Both the position numbers and the translations under genes were made by a program. From positions 62,001 through 126,000 of the forward strand of contig CANMFP010000001.1 of the NCBI GenBank assembly GCA_947497265.1: a stretch of 64,000 bases of DNA. The letters are read 5' to 3'. The notes under the pieces were generated by a model that did not search any database, had not been told where the DNA came from, and saw nothing but the letters and a program-made list of their open reading frames with translations. This DNA comes from an uncultured Isoptericola sp. (GTDB lineage Bacteria; Actinomycetota; Actinomycetes; Actinomycetales; Cellulomonadaceae). Shown here in pieces: positions 17,980 to 26,729 of this stretch (positions are counted from its first letter, which is position 1; every line of letters begins with the position of its first letter).

Positions 17980-18036
17980 CAGTTGTGGTCCTCTCGGGTG
18001 GGCGCTCGGACGATCGTAGTGCGTCCGGACACGCGG

Positions 18037-18066
18037 ACGGCCCCGCCGGAGTACCGACGGGGCCGT
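18037..18066 (-). terminator. Stem-loop after rpsI
   Basis: Nine perfect pairs (ACGGCCCCG at 18037-18045 with CGGGGCCGT at 18058-18066) and a 12-nt loop, 17 nt beyond the rpsI stop. There is no T-run, as is common in high-GC actinobacteria. It closes the rplM-rpsI unit before glmM. Confidence 0.6.
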
Positions 18067-18082
18067 GCGGGGAAGCGACGGA

Positions 18083-18571
18083 TCAGCGCTTCGAGTACTG
18101 CGGAGCCTTGCGGGCCTTCTTGAGACCGGCCTTCTTGCTCTCCACGGCACGGGGGTCGCGGGTGAGGAAGCCGGCCTTCTTCAGGGCCGCACGGTTCGCG
18201 TCACGGTCGATCTCGGTGAGCGCACGCGAGATGCCCAGGCGCAGCGCGCCGGCCTGGCCGGAGGGGCCACCTCCGGTGATGCGGGCGATGACGTCGAAAC
18301 GCCCCTCGACCTCGACCAGCTTCAGCGGGTCGTTGACCAGCTGCTGGTGCACCTTGTTCGGGAAGTAGTCCTCGAGGGTACGGCCGTTGATCTTCCACTG
18401 GCCGGTGCCGGGGACGAGGCGCACGCGCGCCACGGCCTCCTTGCGGCGACCCAGGGCCTGGCCCGGGGCAGTGATGGACTGACCGCCGTTGGCCACGGGG
18501 GCAGCGGTCTCGGTGGTGTAGTTGCTGGGCGTGTTCTCGTCCAGCTCGGTGTCGACGGTGGTGTCAGCCAC
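18083..18571 (-). CDS. rpsI: 30S ribosomal protein S9
   Basis: 162 residues. The core [40 protein letters not shown] and the basic C-terminus RKAPQYSKR, whose arginine contacts P-site tRNA, identify S9. An acidic Ser/Thr-rich N-terminal extension of about 35 residues precedes the core, a feature common in actinobacterial S9. The GTG at 18571 has GAAGGA upstream; an ATG at 18592 would overlap that site. It is co-transcribed with rplM (32-bp gap). Confidence 0.97.
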   Translation of the reverse strand: MADTTVDTELDENTPSNYTTETAAPVANGGQSITAPGQALGRRKEAVARVRLVPGTGQWKINGRTLEDYFPNKVHQQLVNDPLKLVEVEGRFDVIARITGGGPSGQAGALRLGISRALTEIDRDANRAALKKAGFLTRDPRAVESKKAGLKKARKAPQYSKR

Positions 18572-18603
18572 AGTGTTTCCTTCGCTCGGCATCGGGCAGC
18601 GGC

Positions 18604-19053
18604 TCAGGCCTGCTGCGAAAGCTGGGTGATCTCGAACGGCTGGGGCGTCTGCGCCGCGTGCGGGTGCTCCGCACCGCGGTAGACCTTCAGCTTCATGAGC
18701 TGGTCCCGCCCGAGCGAGTTCTTGGGGAGCATGCCGCGCACGGCCTTCTCCACGGCTTCCTCGGGGTTGTTCTCGAGGAGGTCGCCGTACTTGACGGAAC
18801 GGAGGCCGCCCGGGTAGCCGGAGTGGCGGTAGGCGAGCTTGTCCTCGCGCTTGTTGCCGGAGAGGGCGACCTTGTCCGCGTTGATCACGATGACGAAGTC
18901 ACCGCCGTCGACGTGCGGCGCGAAGGTCGGCTTGTGCTTCCCGCGCAGGAGCGTGGCGACCTGGCTGGCCAGGCGGCCCAGGACGACGTCGGTCGCGTCG
19001 ACGACGTACCAGTCGCGCTGGATGTCGCCGGGCTTCGGGGTGTACGTACGCAC
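18604..19053 (-). CDS. rplM: 50S ribosomal protein L13
   Basis: 149 residues. [35 protein letters not shown] and [13 protein letters not shown] are standard L13 motifs. It starts with GTG ([10 protein letters not shown]), with AAAAAGG upstream. It is the first gene of the rplM-rpsI operon, behind a good promoter and a 155-nt leader. Confidence 0.97.
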   Translation of the reverse strand: MRTYTPKPGDIQRDWYVVDATDVVLGRLASQVATLLRGKHKPTFAPHVDGGDFVIVINADKVALSGNKREDKLAYRHSGYPGGLRSVKYGDLLENNPEEAVEKAVRGMLPKNSLGRDQLMKLKVYRGAEHPHAAQTPQPFEITQLSQQA

Positions 19054-19214
19054 GGTTCGTAACCTTTTTCGTGGTCGGTGTCGTCGGGCGAGAAGCGGCG
19101 CCCGATGAGTCAGATGTTGTACGCGGGGCCCCAGGGCGGCGTCCTGGCCTTGTGCCGTCGGACGGTGGGAACGTCGACGGCACGGGACACCGGGGCATAG
19201 CACAACGACTGGTT

Positions 19215-19244
19215 AGTCTAGCGGCACGCTGTCGTGGCGGTCAA
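19215..19244 (-). promoter_or_regulatory. rplM-rpsI promoter
   Basis: On the minus strand there is TTGACC (19244-19239), an 18-bp spacer and TAGACT (19220-19215), close to the actinobacterial housekeeping sigma consensus. Transcription would start near 19208, giving a leader of about 155 nt with a small GGGCG...CGCCC hairpin before the rplM Shine-Dalgarno. Confidence 0.75.
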
Positions 19245-19270
19245 AGCGATGTGCGTCACGGCCCGCGGGG

Positions 19271-19320
19271 CGCTGCCGTGCCGACGCCGTGCCGCTGCCG
19301 TGCCGCTGCCGTGCCGCTGC
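19271..19320. repeat. 11-bp tandem repeat, about 4.5 copies
   Basis: The unit CGCTGCCGTGC occurs at 19271, 19293 and 19304, with a two-base variant at 19282 and a partial copy at 19315. It lies just upstream of the rplM promoter and 50 bp before the DUF5709-like gene. It could vary in copy number between strains. Confidence 0.85.
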
Positions 19321-19370
19321 GGAGCGGGAACCGGGCTGCGCGCTCGGCCGTCCCGGTGCACCGTGGAGAC

Positions 19371-19784
19371 ATGACCGAAGACACTCCAGGCACACGACCG
19401 GATCCCGAGCTCGGGACCGAGGGCGACGGCAACCAGCTTCCCACGGAGGACACCCTCCTCGACCGCGGTACCCAGGACGCCCTCGACGAGGGGTACTCGC
19501 CCCTGGACCGCCCCCGCGCGAACCACTGGGGCGAGACGTCCTGGGAGGAGAGCCGCGGCGAGCCGCTCGACCGGCGGCTCGCCGAAGAGGAGCCCGACGT
19601 CTGGGAGCGCGACCCGCTGGACCGGCCCGACTCCTCCAGGGCGGGCCGTCTCGTCGAGGACGACGACGCCGACCCCAACGCCGACGGCACGCGCGACAAC
19701 GACGTCTACGGGACGGACGCCGGGATCGACGGCGCAGGGGCCACCGCGGAGGAGGCCGCCGTCCACTGGGTCGACGAGCCGTGA
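19371..19784 (+). CDS. DUF5709-like acidic hypothetical protein
   Basis: 137 residues, strongly acidic and hydrophilic, with no membrane segment. The pattern LLDRGTQDALDEGYSPLDRP, NHWGETSWEES, LDRRLAEEEPDVWERDPLDRP and the Gly/Asp-rich C-terminal half match what I know as the actinobacterial DUF5709 family; the function is unknown. It probably is largely disordered. The ATG at 19371 has GGAG close upstream. It is divergent from rplM. The stop codon lies in a 25-bp sequence repeated at 19867-19891. Confidence 0.75.
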   Translation: MTEDTPGTRPDPELGTEGDGNQLPTEDTLLDRGTQDALDEGYSPLDRPRANHWGETSWEESRGEPLDRRLAEEEPDVWERDPLDRPDSSRAGRLVEDDDADPNADGTRDNDVYGTDAGIDGAGATAEEAAVHWVDEP

Positions 19785-19891
19785 GCCGGAGCGTCGCGCA
19801 GGGTGACGGCCGAGGCACGAGGCCGGCGCCCGCAGCACAGCGCAGGCCCACGGCGACCACCAGCACCGAGCCGTGAGCCGGAGCGTCGCGC
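19775..19891. repeat. 25-bp direct repeat flanking a 67-bp gap
   Basis: The 25 bp at 19775-19799, which include the stop codon of the DUF5709-like gene, recur exactly at 19867-19891, directly beside the truA stop. The DNA between them is otherwise unrelated and has no ORF. This could be slippage or a remnant of a small insertion or excision. Confidence 0.8.
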
Positions 19892-20833
19892 CTACCGCAC
19901 CTCGTCCGGCGACCGGCGCGCCCGGATGCGTGCCGCACGCGCGCCCAGCTCCTCGTCGGGCGGGTAGTCCACGCGCTCGAGCGTGAGCCCTCTCGCCGGT
20001 GCCACCGCGGCGGCCGCCGAGCGCGTCCTGCCGCCCAGCACCTGCTCCGGGGCGTCCTCGCGGCGGCGCCCCTCCCCCACGGCCAGGGACATCCCCACGA
20101 GCGCGCGCACCATCGAGTGGCAGAAGGCGTCGGCCTCGACGACCGCGACGACGAGCCCCGCGTCAGGACCGGTCGTCGGACGCGTCCAGTCGAAGCGCGT
20201 CAGCTCCCGGATGGTCGTCGCGCCCTCCCGCGGCCGGCAGTAGGCCGCGAAGTCGTGCAGGCCGACGAGCGGCTGGACGGCATCGTGCATCGCCGCGACG
20301 TCGAGCTCGCGGCGGTGCCACAGCACCCACTCCCGCGCCAACGGGTCCCGCAGCGCATGGCTGTCGGCGAGGCGGTACCGGTAGGTCCGCCCGGCCGCCG
20401 AGAACCGGGCGTCGAACCCGGCGGGCGCCCTGCTCGCACGATGCACGACGACGTCAGGCGGCAGCACGCCGGACAGCCGGTCGACCATGGCCCGGCCGGG
20501 TGACCGGTCGGACCGGCCGGGCATCGCCTCCCACCGCTCGAGCGGGAGGTCGACGTGCGCCACCTGGCCCCGGGCGTGCACGCCCGCGTCGGTCCGCCCG
20601 GCGACCGTCAACCGGGGGCGCGGCAGGCCCAGCGGTTCGGCCCGCACGATCGTGGCCAGGGCGTCCTCGAGGACACCCTGCACCGTGCGCAGCCGTGGCT
20701 GGGTCGCCCAGCCGGCGAAGTGCGTCCCGGCGTAGGCGAGGTCGAGACGCACCCGGACCGTGCCGCCGTCGGGCACCGGGTCCGGGGAAGCGGCCGAGGA
20801 TCCGGGGGCGGGCGCGGGTGTCGAGGTGCTCAC
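19892..20833 (-). CDS. truA: tRNA pseudouridine(38-40) synthase
   Basis: 313 residues. Features are RLDLAYAGTHFAGWATQP, the catalytic aspartate in VAGRTDAGVHARGQVAHVD, AAGRTYRYRL and FCHSMVRALVGMSLAVGEGRR. It modifies uridines 38-40 in the anticodon arm. In many actinobacteria truA follows rplQ; here the ROK gene and the hydrolase lie between. The GTG at 20833 adds a Ser/Pro-rich lead of about 25 residues before the core. Confidence 0.94.
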   Translation of the reverse strand: MSTSTPAPAPGSSAASPDPVPDGGTVRVRLDLAYAGTHFAGWATQPRLRTVQGVLEDALATIVRAEPLGLPRPRLTVAGRTDAGVHARGQVAHVDLPLERWEAMPGRSDRSPGRAMVDRLSGVLPPDVVVHRASRAPAGFDARFSAAGRTYRYRLADSHALRDPLAREWVLWHRRELDVAAMHDAVQPLVGLHDFAAYCRPREGATTIRELTRFDWTRPTTGPDAGLVVAVVEADAFCHSMVRALVGMSLAVGEGRRREDAPEQVLGGRTRSAAAAVAPARGLTLERVDYPPDEELGARAARIRARRSPDEVR

Positions 20834-20861
20834 CCGTCCATTCTGACCGGATGATGGGGCG

Positions 20862-21620
20862 GTGGCCGAACTCATGACCCTCGCGGTGGACTGCGGTGGC
20901 GGCGGCATCAAGGCGAACGTCCTCGACGCCGCCGGCACCGCCCACGCCGCGCCCGTCCGCGTCCCGACGCCGTACCCGCTCCCACCCACGCTGCTCGTCG
21001 ACACGGTGGCCGAGATCGCGGCGGACCTGCCGCCCGCCGACCGGCTGACCCTCGGCATGCCCGGCATGGTCCGGCACGGCGTCGTCGTGCACACGCCGCA
21101 CTACGTGACGCGCTCGGGGCCACGCTCCCGGGTCGTGCCCGAGCTCGTGACGGCCTGGAGCACCTTCGACGTGCGAGCCGCGCTGAGTGCCAGGCTGGGG
21201 CTGCCGGCGCTGGTGCTCAACGACGCCGAGGTGCACGGCGCCGGGGTGATCTCGTCGTCGGGCGTGGAGCTGGTGCTCACCCTCGGCACGGGCCTCGGTT
21301 CGGCGCTGTTCGACGGCGGCCGGCTCGCCCCGCACCTCGAGTGGTCACGGGCACCGGTGCGCCGCAGCACCACCTACGACGCCTACGTCGGCGAGCCGGA
21401 GCGGCGACGGCTCGGTGACGGTCTGTGGTCCCGCCGGGTCGTGACGGTCGTCGAGGGTCTCCGGCCCGTCTTCTGGTGGGACCGGCTCTACCTGGGCGGC
21501 GGCAACGCCCGCCGGATCACGCCGTCGGCCCTGGAACGGCTCGGGGACGACGTGGTCGTCGTGCCGAACTCCGCGGCGCTGGTGGGCGGGGCGCGGGCGT
21601 GGGACCTGCTCGCCGACTGA
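20862..21620 (+). CDS. ROK-family sugar kinase, polyphosphate-glucokinase-like
   Basis: 252 residues. LAVDCGGGGIKANVLDAAG is the phosphate-1 loop, LNDAEVHGAG includes the catalytic aspartate region, LTLGTGLGSALFDGG is phosphate-2 and LYLGGGNARRI the adenosine loop. The lack of the ROK zinc cysteines and the length resemble actinobacterial polyphosphate glucokinases, but the phosphoryl donor cannot be decided. It starts 28 bp from the divergent truA, with GTG at 20862. Its last 104 bp overlap the convergent hydrolase ORF. Confidence 0.78.
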   Translation: MAELMTLAVDCGGGGIKANVLDAAGTAHAAPVRVPTPYPLPPTLLVDTVAEIAADLPPADRLTLGMPGMVRHGVVVHTPHYVTRSGPRSRVVPELVTAWSTFDVRAALSARLGLPALVLNDAEVHGAGVISSSGVELVLTLGTGLGSALFDGGRLAPHLEWSRAPVRRSTTYDAYVGEPERRRLGDGLWSRRVVTVVEGLRPVFWWDRLYLGGGNARRITPSALERLGDDVVVVPNSAALVGGARAWDLLAD

Positions 21621-22371
21621 ACTCGGGCTGCCCGACGTCGGAGCGCGCCCGTTCCGCGGCGTCCGTCTCGGCGTGCGCCTCCAGGACCGCGCGGCTGAAG
21701 CCCACCGGCTGGTCGAGGCTCACGAGGTGGCGCGCGTGCGGCACCACGACGAGACGTGCGTCGGCTCCCCCGGCACGGGCCGCGGCGAGCATCGACCGCT
21801 CCTGCCCGCGGAAGTGGTCCCACTGCCCGTTGACGAGCCGGACCGGGCTGCCCGCGGCCCGCAGGGCCGCACGGGTGTCGATGCGGCCCACCTCGGCGAG
21901 CACATCCGCCATGACCTCCAGCGCGAAGCCGCCCGCCGCCAGGTCCTGACCTGACTCGGCGTCGAGCAGCCCACGGACGAACGCCTCGTTGAGCCGGGCA
22001 CCGGAGTCCGGCCAGCGCTCGATCCACCGCGCGAGCCGCAACCAGCCTCCCCGCAGAGGCACGTCCGGGCTCGTGCAGCACGAGGCCGCCACGAGACCCG
22101 CGGACTGTTCCGGGAACCGGGCGCGGTGCTCGATCGCGACATAGCCCCCGAGGGACAGGCCCACCACCAGTGCCCTGCCGCCGACCTCGGCGACCGCGTC
22201 ACGCACCGCCCCCACCGCCTCGTCAAGCCGGAACCGCTCGCCGCGCCGCGCGCCGTGGCCGGGCAGGTCGGGTGCGCTCACCGGGATACCGGCGTCCCGC
22301 AGCACCCCGACCTGGCGGCGCCACATGGTGCACGAGGTCCGAGAACCGTGCAGCAGGACCACCGGGAGCAT
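21517..22371 (-). CDS. Alpha/beta-fold hydrolase
   Basis: 284 residues as an open frame. The fold is recognisable from VVLLHGSRTSCTMWRRQ (oxyanion HG), the nucleophile elbow VGLSLGGYVAIE, LVNGQWDHFRGQ (acid region) and the histidine in VVVPHARHLVSLDQP. The substrate is unknown. The family similarity ends near residue 245. The last 35 or so residues are a basic Pro/Arg-rich tail encoded antisense to the ROK gene's 3' end and probably arose by loss of the original stop. It lies downstream of rplQ but behind a strong terminator. Confidence 0.82.
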   Translation of the reverse strand: MLPVVLLHGSRTSCTMWRRQVGVLRDAGIPVSAPDLPGHGARRGERFRLDEAVGAVRDAVAEVGGRALVVGLSLGGYVAIEHRARFPEQSAGLVAASCCTSPDVPLRGGWLRLARWIERWPDSGARLNEAFVRGLLDAESGQDLAAGGFALEVMADVLAEVGRIDTRAALRAAGSPVRLVNGQWDHFRGQERSMLAAARAGGADARLVVVPHARHLVSLDQPVGFSRAVLEAHAETDAAERARSDVGQPEFSRRAGPTPAPRPPAPRSSARRPRRPRAVPGPTA

Positions 22372-22388
22372 GCCACCACGGTAGGGAC

Positions 22389-22430
22389 GTCAAGGGCCCC
22401 GCACCACCTCAGTGGTGCGGGGCCCTTGAC
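22389..22430 (-). terminator. Terminator of the rpoA-rplQ transcript
   Basis: A 19-bp perfect stem (22389-22407 with 22412-22430) and a 4-nt loop lie 19 nt after the rplQ stop. There is no other feature between rplQ and the hydrolase. Confidence 0.85.
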
Positions 22431-22449
22431 GATCACGGGGAGGGAGGAC

Positions 22450-22941
22450 TCAGTCCTCCTTCTTCTCCTCCGCCGGAGCGTCGGTCTCGGTCGACTCGAC
22501 CGGCGCCTCGGCGCTCTTCTCGTCCTTGGCCGACTTCTCAGCGGCCTTCGTGGCCTCGGCGACGACGGCCTGCTTCGGGCTGACCGGCTCCGTCACGAGC
22601 TCGATGACCGCCATGGGGGCGTTGTCGCCCTTGCGGTTGCCGACCTTCGTGATGCGGGTGTAGCCACCGTTGCGCTCGGCCATGGCCGGGGCGATCTCGG
22701 TGAACAGCGTGTGCACGACGGACTTGTCGCGCACGACCGTCAGCACCCGACGGCGGGCGTGCAGGTCGCCACGCTTGGCGAGCGTGATGAGACGCTCGGC
22801 CGTCGGACGCAGGCGCTTGGCCTTCGTCTCGGTGGTGGTGATGCGGCCGTGCTCGAAGAGCGCCGTCGCCAGGTTCGCGAGGATCAGGCGCTCGTGAGCC
22901 GGGCTGCCACCGAGCCGCGGACCCTTGGTGGGGGTAGGCAT
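22450..22941 (-). CDS. rplQ: 50S ribosomal protein L17
   Basis: 163 residues. The N-terminal core [20 protein letters not shown] and [25 protein letters not shown] are L17. An acidic, Lys/Glu/Ala-rich C-terminal extension of about 45 residues follows the core, common in actinobacteria. It is the last gene of the alpha operon, 76 bp after rpoA. Confidence 0.97.
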   Translation of the reverse strand: MPTPTKGPRLGGSPAHERLILANLATALFEHGRITTTETKAKRLRPTAERLITLAKRGDLHARRRVLTVVRDKSVVHTLFTEIAPAMAERNGGYTRITKVGNRKGDNAPMAVIELVTEPVSPKQAVVAEATKAAEKSAKDEKSAEAPVESTETDAPAEEKKED

Positions 22942-23017
22942 TTCTGGTTCTCCTTGAGGGTGGTACCGCGCCGCGCGGCCCCGTCATGTCGAGCGGGGCT
23001 GCTGCGGGCGCGGTGCG

Positions 23018-24034
23018 TCAGTACGTCTGCTCGTCGGTGTACGAGGCCTCGTCGTCCCCGCCGCTGAAGTACTGCGCGCCGGAGCCGTCGAAGTCGAGCG
23101 GCGAGTCCTTGAGCGCCAGACCGAGCTCGGCCAGCTTCTCCTTGACCTCGTTGATCGACTTCGCACCGAAGTTACGGATGTCCAGCAGGTCGGCCTCGCT
23201 GCGTGCGACGAGCTCACCGACCTGGTGGATGCCCTCACGCTTGAGGCAGTTGTACGACCGGATGGTGAGGTTGAGCTCCTCGATCGGCAGCGCCAGGTCC
23301 GCGGCCAGCGCGGTGTCCGTCGGCGACGGGCCGATCTCGATGCCCTCGGCCTCGACGTTGAGCTCCCGGGCGAGGCCGAACAGCTCGACGAGCGTCTTGC
23401 CGGCCGACGCGAGCGCGTCACGCGGTGCGATGGCCTGCTTGGTCTCGACGTCGACGATCAGCTTGTCGAAGTCCGTGCGCTGCTCGACACGGGTGGCCTC
23501 GACCTTGTAGGTGACCTTGAGGACGGGCGAGTAGATCGAGTCGACGGGGATGCGACCGATCTCGGCGTCCATGGCCTTGTTCTGCGCGGCGGACACGTAG
23601 CCACGTCCACGCTCGACGGTGAGCTCGATCTCGAGCTTGCCCTCGTCGTTGAGCGTGGCGATGTGCAGGTCGGGGTTGTGCACCTCGACGCCCGCGGGCG
23701 GCACGATGTCCGCCGCGGTCGCCGCACCGGCGCCCTGCTTGCGCAGGTACATCACGACCGGCTCGTCGTTCTCCGAGGAGACGACGAGGTTCTTGATGTT
23801 GAGGATGATCTCGGTGACGTCCTCCTTCGCACCCGGCACGGTGGTGAACTCGTGGAGCACACCGTCGATGCGGATGGAGGTGACCGCCGCGCCCGGGATG
23901 GACGACAGCAGCGTGCGGCGCAGGGAGTTGCCGAGCGTGTAGCCGAAGCCAGGCTCGAGCGGCTCGATGGAGAAGCGCGAACGGTACTCCGAGATGACCT
24001 CTTCGGTCAGTGTCGGGCGCTGTGCGATGAGCAC
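23018..24034 (-). CDS. rpoA: DNA-directed RNA polymerase subunit alpha
   Basis: 338 residues. The N-terminal assembly domain shows [26 protein letters not shown], and the C-terminal domain shows [36 protein letters not shown], which binds UP elements and activators. The acidic C-terminus is typical of actinobacteria. The GTG start has AAAGGACC upstream. It is separated from rpsK by 147 bp holding a very strong hairpin and a possible -10 (TATAGC, 24066-24061), so it may have its own promoter. Confidence 0.98.
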   Translation of the reverse strand: MLIAQRPTLTEEVISEYRSRFSIEPLEPGFGYTLGNSLRRTLLSSIPGAAVTSIRIDGVLHEFTTVPGAKEDVTEIILNIKNLVVSSENDEPVVMYLRKQGAGAATAADIVPPAGVEVHNPDLHIATLNDEGKLEIELTVERGRGYVSAAQNKAMDAEIGRIPVDSIYSPVLKVTYKVEATRVEQRTDFDKLIVDVETKQAIAPRDALASAGKTLVELFGLARELNVEAEGIEIGPSPTDTALAADLALPIEELNLTIRSYNCLKREGIHQVGELVARSEADLLDIRNFGAKSINEVKEKLAELGLALKDSPLDFDGSGAQYFSGGDDEASYTDEQTY

Positions 24035-24133
24035 TGTGTTGGTCCTTTCAGTGTGCGTCCGCTATATGACGCATCACGGCTCCGCGGTCTCGCGCGGTCC
24101 CGGGCGGGACTCGGTCCACCCGCCCGGGCAGAG

Positions 24134-24171
24134 TGCCGGCTGAGCCTGCGCAGGCGCAGGCTCAGCCGGCA
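24134..24171 (-). terminator. 18-bp near-loopless hairpin between rpsK and rpoA
   Basis: Positions 24134-24151 pair perfectly with 24154-24171, leaving only two bases between the arms (an effective 4-6 nt loop after fraying). It begins 11 nt after the rpsK stop and would stop or attenuate transcription within the alpha operon. Confidence 0.7.
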
Positions 24172-24181
24172 GTCCAGACGA

Positions 24182-24586
24182 TCAGACGCGGCGACGCTTC
24201 GGGGGGCGGCAGCCGTTGTGCGCCTGGGGCGTCACGTCCTGGATCGAGCCGACCTCGAGGCCGGTCGCCTGCAGGGAGCGGATGGCGGTCTCACGACCGG
24301 AACCCGGGCCCTTGACGAAGACGTCGACCTTCTTGACGCCGTGCTCCTGCGCGCGGCGGGCGGCCGACTCGGCGGCCAGTTGTGCGGCGTACGGGGTCGA
24401 CTTGCGGGAGCCCTTGAAGCCGACGTGGCCGGCGGACGCCCACGAGATGACGGCACCCGAGGGGTCCGTGATCGACACGATGGTGTTGTTGAAGGTGCTC
24501 TTGATGTGCGCCTGGCCGAGCGGGACGTTCTTCTTGTCCTTGCGGCGGGGCTTGCGCGCGGCGCTTGCGCGAGTCTTGGGAGGCAT
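24182..24586 (-). CDS. rpsK: 30S ribosomal protein S11
   Basis: 134 residues. [39 protein letters not shown] and the C-terminus [18 protein letters not shown] define S11, including the Asn-Gly site that is often deamidated. It is followed by a hairpin and not by rpsD, which many bacteria have here. Confidence 0.98.
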   Translation of the reverse strand: MPPKTRASAARKPRRKDKKNVPLGQAHIKSTFNNTIVSITDPSGAVISWASAGHVGFKGSRKSTPYAAQLAAESAARRAQEHGVKKVDVFVKGPGSGRETAIRSLQATGLEVGSIQDVTPQAHNGCRPPKRRRV

Positions 24587-24666
24587 ATCTGCAAATACTC
24601 CTGGTCTGAGGTCGTCGGACCGGGGCGGACGTCAGGCGGGCTGACGCGCTCCACGGACTGCTGGCG

Positions 24667-25041
24667 TCAGCGGGCCTTCTTCTTGCCCGCGACGGTGCGC
24701 TTCTTACCCTTGCGGGTACGCGCGTTGGTCTTGGTGCGCTGACCGCGCACCGGCAGTCCGCGACGGTGACGCAGACCCTGGTAAGTACCGATCTCCACCT
24801 TGCGGCGGATGTCGGCAGCGACCTCGCGACGGAGGTCACCCTCGAGCTGGTAGTTCCCCTCGAGGTAGTCGCGCAGCGCGACGAGCTCGGCGTCGCCGAG
24901 CTCCTTCACGCGCGCGTCCGGGGAGATCCCCGTCGCTGCGACGGTCTGCTCGGCGCGGGTACGACCGACGCCGTAGATGTAGGTGAGCGCGACCACGATC
25001 CGCTTCTCGCGGGGGAGGTCTACGCCGACAAGACGTGCCAT
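24667..25041 (-). CDS. rpsM: 30S ribosomal protein S13
   Basis: 124 residues. [25 protein letters not shown] at the N-terminus, [24 protein letters not shown] near the C-terminus. S13 forms bridges to the 50S subunit and contacts P-site tRNA through its basic tail. It is separated from rpmJ by 181 bp that hold a 10-bp hairpin. Confidence 0.98.
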   Translation of the reverse strand: MARLVGVDLPREKRIVVALTYIYGVGRTRAEQTVAATGISPDARVKELGDAELVALRDYLEGNYQLEGDLRREVAADIRRKVEIGTYQGLRHRRGLPVRGQRTKTNARTRKGKKRTVAGKKKAR

Positions 25042-25179
25042 GTGCCTCTCGGCTCCTGTACTGCTCTCCAGAGGTCTCCCGCACCCGCCTCCCGCGATGA
25101 CCGCGGGCCCCGGCCCCTGGACCGGAGGTTCCCCCGCCGCCTCGGAGGGCGGTCGGGTTCGTGCTGGTGCGCTGTGCGC

Positions 25180-25202
25180 GGTCGTCCTGGATCAGGACGA
25201 CC
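25180..25202 (-). other. Stem-loop between rpmJ and rpsM
   Basis: Ten perfect pairs (25180-25189 with 25193-25202) and a 3-nt loop lie 20 nt after the rpmJ stop. It may be a weak terminator or an mRNA stabiliser before rpsM. No poly-T follows. Confidence 0.45.
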
Positions 25203-25222
25203 ACGAAGTCATGCTGCTGCGA

Positions 25223-25336
25223 TCAGCCCTGGCGCTGCTTGTGGCGCTGGTTCTCGCAGATCACCATGACGCGACCGTGCCGGCGAATCACCTTGCACTT
25301 GTCGCAGATCTTCTTGACGCTCGGCTTGACCTTCAT
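25223..25336 (-). CDS. rpmJ: 50S ribosomal protein L36
   Basis: 37 residues, read directly from the minus strand: [19 protein letters not shown], then [18 protein letters not shown]. It is the C+ (zinc-ribbon) form, with Cys-x-x-Cys in CDKC and later Cys and His ligands. It lies between infA and rpsM in the usual order. Confidence 0.97.
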   Translation of the reverse strand: MKVKPSVKKICDKCKVIRRHGRVMVICENQRHKQRQG

Positions 25337-25420
25337 CAGTGTTCCTCCGCCGCCTCCCTGGCCGACCCGTGCGGGGCCGGCCGCACAGGCGGCGATGTAG
25401 ATCGGGTGGGGGGATGACGA

Positions 25421-25642
25421 CTACTTGTAGCGGTAGACGATCCGGCCACGGGACAGGTCGTACGGGCTGAGCTCCACGACGACCCGGTCCTCGGGGAGGA
25501 TCCGGATGTAGTGCTGCCGCATCTTGCCCGAGATGTGTGCGAGAACCTTGTGCCCGTTGGCCAGCTCCACGCGGAACATCGCGTTCGGCAAGGCCTCGAC
25601 CACGCTGCCCTCGATCTCGATGACACCGTCCTTCTTTGCCAT
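25421..25642 (-). CDS. infA: Translation initiation factor IF-1
   Basis: 73 residues. [21 protein letters not shown], the OB-fold core [33 protein letters not shown] and RGRIVYRYK are invariant IF-1 sequence. It is the first gene of a unit with its own promoter at 25814-25841. Confidence 0.98.
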   Translation of the reverse strand: MAKKDGVIEIEGSVVEALPNAMFRVELANGHKVLAHISGKMRQHYIRILPEDRVVVELSPYDLSRGRIVYRYK

Positions 25643-25813
25643 GTCCTCCGCTAACTCTCGTCTGTGTCTCTCGACGGACTGCTGCCACGCGCCTCCGACC
25701 TGTCGTGGCGGCACCAGGACAGGACGTCAGGAACGTGGATCGCGTGCTTCCGTTCGGCAGGCCGTTGTCCCGAGCTCGGGACAGCGCGCACGACGGACTA
25801 CACCCGACAGGCA

Positions 25814-25841
25814 ATCCTACTCCATCCGGCCCGAACAGCAA
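25814..25841 (-). promoter_or_regulatory. infA promoter
   Basis: On the minus strand there is TTGCTG (25841-25836), a 16-bp spacer and TAGGAT (25819-25814), immediately after the map stop codon. The leader would be about 165 nt. It separates the infA-rpmJ-rpsM-rpsK unit from secY-adk-map. Confidence 0.6.
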
Positions 25842-25853
25842 CCTTGACCTCGG

Positions 25854-26723
25854 TCACAGCGGGACCGGGCCGACGCCGAAGGGCTCGAGGCCCGAAGCGC
25901 CCAGGTCGGCAGCGGTCAGCACCGCCACTCCCCCGTCCAGGACGGCGACCGTGTGCTCCCAGTGCGCTGCCCGTGACCCGTCGGTCGTGACCACCGTCCA
26001 GTCGTCCTCGAGCACGCGGGTCCCCGCGCCGCCGAGCGTGACCATCGGCTCGACCGCCAGGCACATGCCAGGACGCAGCCGCGGGCCGCGGTCCGAGGCC
26101 GCGAAGTTGAGGACGTCCGGCGGCTGGTGCATCGCCGTGCCGATGCCGTGGCCCGTGTACTCCTCGACGAGGCCATACCCGGTGCCCAGCAGCTCGGCGG
26201 ACAGCTCGACCGACGCCTCGACCGCCACCCCGACGTCCCCGACACGACGGCCTTCGGCGAGCGCCGCGATGCCGGCCCACATCGCGGTACGCGTGGCCCG
26301 GACGAGCCCTTGCCCGGCCACGTCACCGCCGCCGGACGGATCGTCGACGTCCACCGCACCCGACTCCCCCAGGAGGAAGGAGAGCGCGGAGTCGCCGTGC
26401 CACCCCTCCACGATCGCACCGCAGTCCACGGAGACCAGGTCGCCGGCCGCGAGCACGCGCCGGCCGGGGATGCCGTGGACGACCTCCTCGTTCACCGACG
26501 TGCAGATCGACGCCGGGAAACCGTGGTACCCGAGGAAGGACGGCTCGGCGCCGGCCTCGGCGATCACCGCGGCGGCCACGGCGTCCAGGTCAGCCGTCGT
26601 CGTGCCCGGGCGCGCCGCCGCACGCACCGCGGCGAGCGCGTCCGCCACGACCAGCCCGGCACGCCGCATGAGACGCACCTGGTCGAGGCTCTTGAGCTCG
26701 ATCCGCGGCCGGGGACGGAACAC
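25854..26723 (-). CDS. map: Type I methionine aminopeptidase
   Basis: 289 residues. The five metal ligands are visible in context: VDCGAIVEGWHGDSALSF (two Asp), YTGHGIGTAMHQPP (His), AVEPMVTLG (Glu) and WEHTVAVL (Glu). It removes the initiator Met after deformylation. It is longer than the usual 250-260 residues through an insert (LLGESGAVDVDDPSGGGDVAG) between the two halves. The GTG start follows adk by 6 bp. It is the last gene of secY-adk-map. Confidence 0.95.
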   Translation of the reverse strand: MFRPRPRIELKSLDQVRLMRRAGLVVADALAAVRAAARPGTTTADLDAVAAAVIAEAGAEPSFLGYHGFPASICTSVNEEVVHGIPGRRVLAAGDLVSVDCGAIVEGWHGDSALSFLLGESGAVDVDDPSGGGDVAGQGLVRATRTAMWAGIAALAEGRRVGDVGVAVEASVELSAELLGTGYGLVEEYTGHGIGTAMHQPPDVLNFAASDRGPRLRPGMCLAVEPMVTLGGAGTRVLEDDWTVVTTDGSRAAHWEHTVAVLDGGVAVLTAADLGASGLEPFGVGPVPL

Positions 26724-26729
26724 GCCGGC

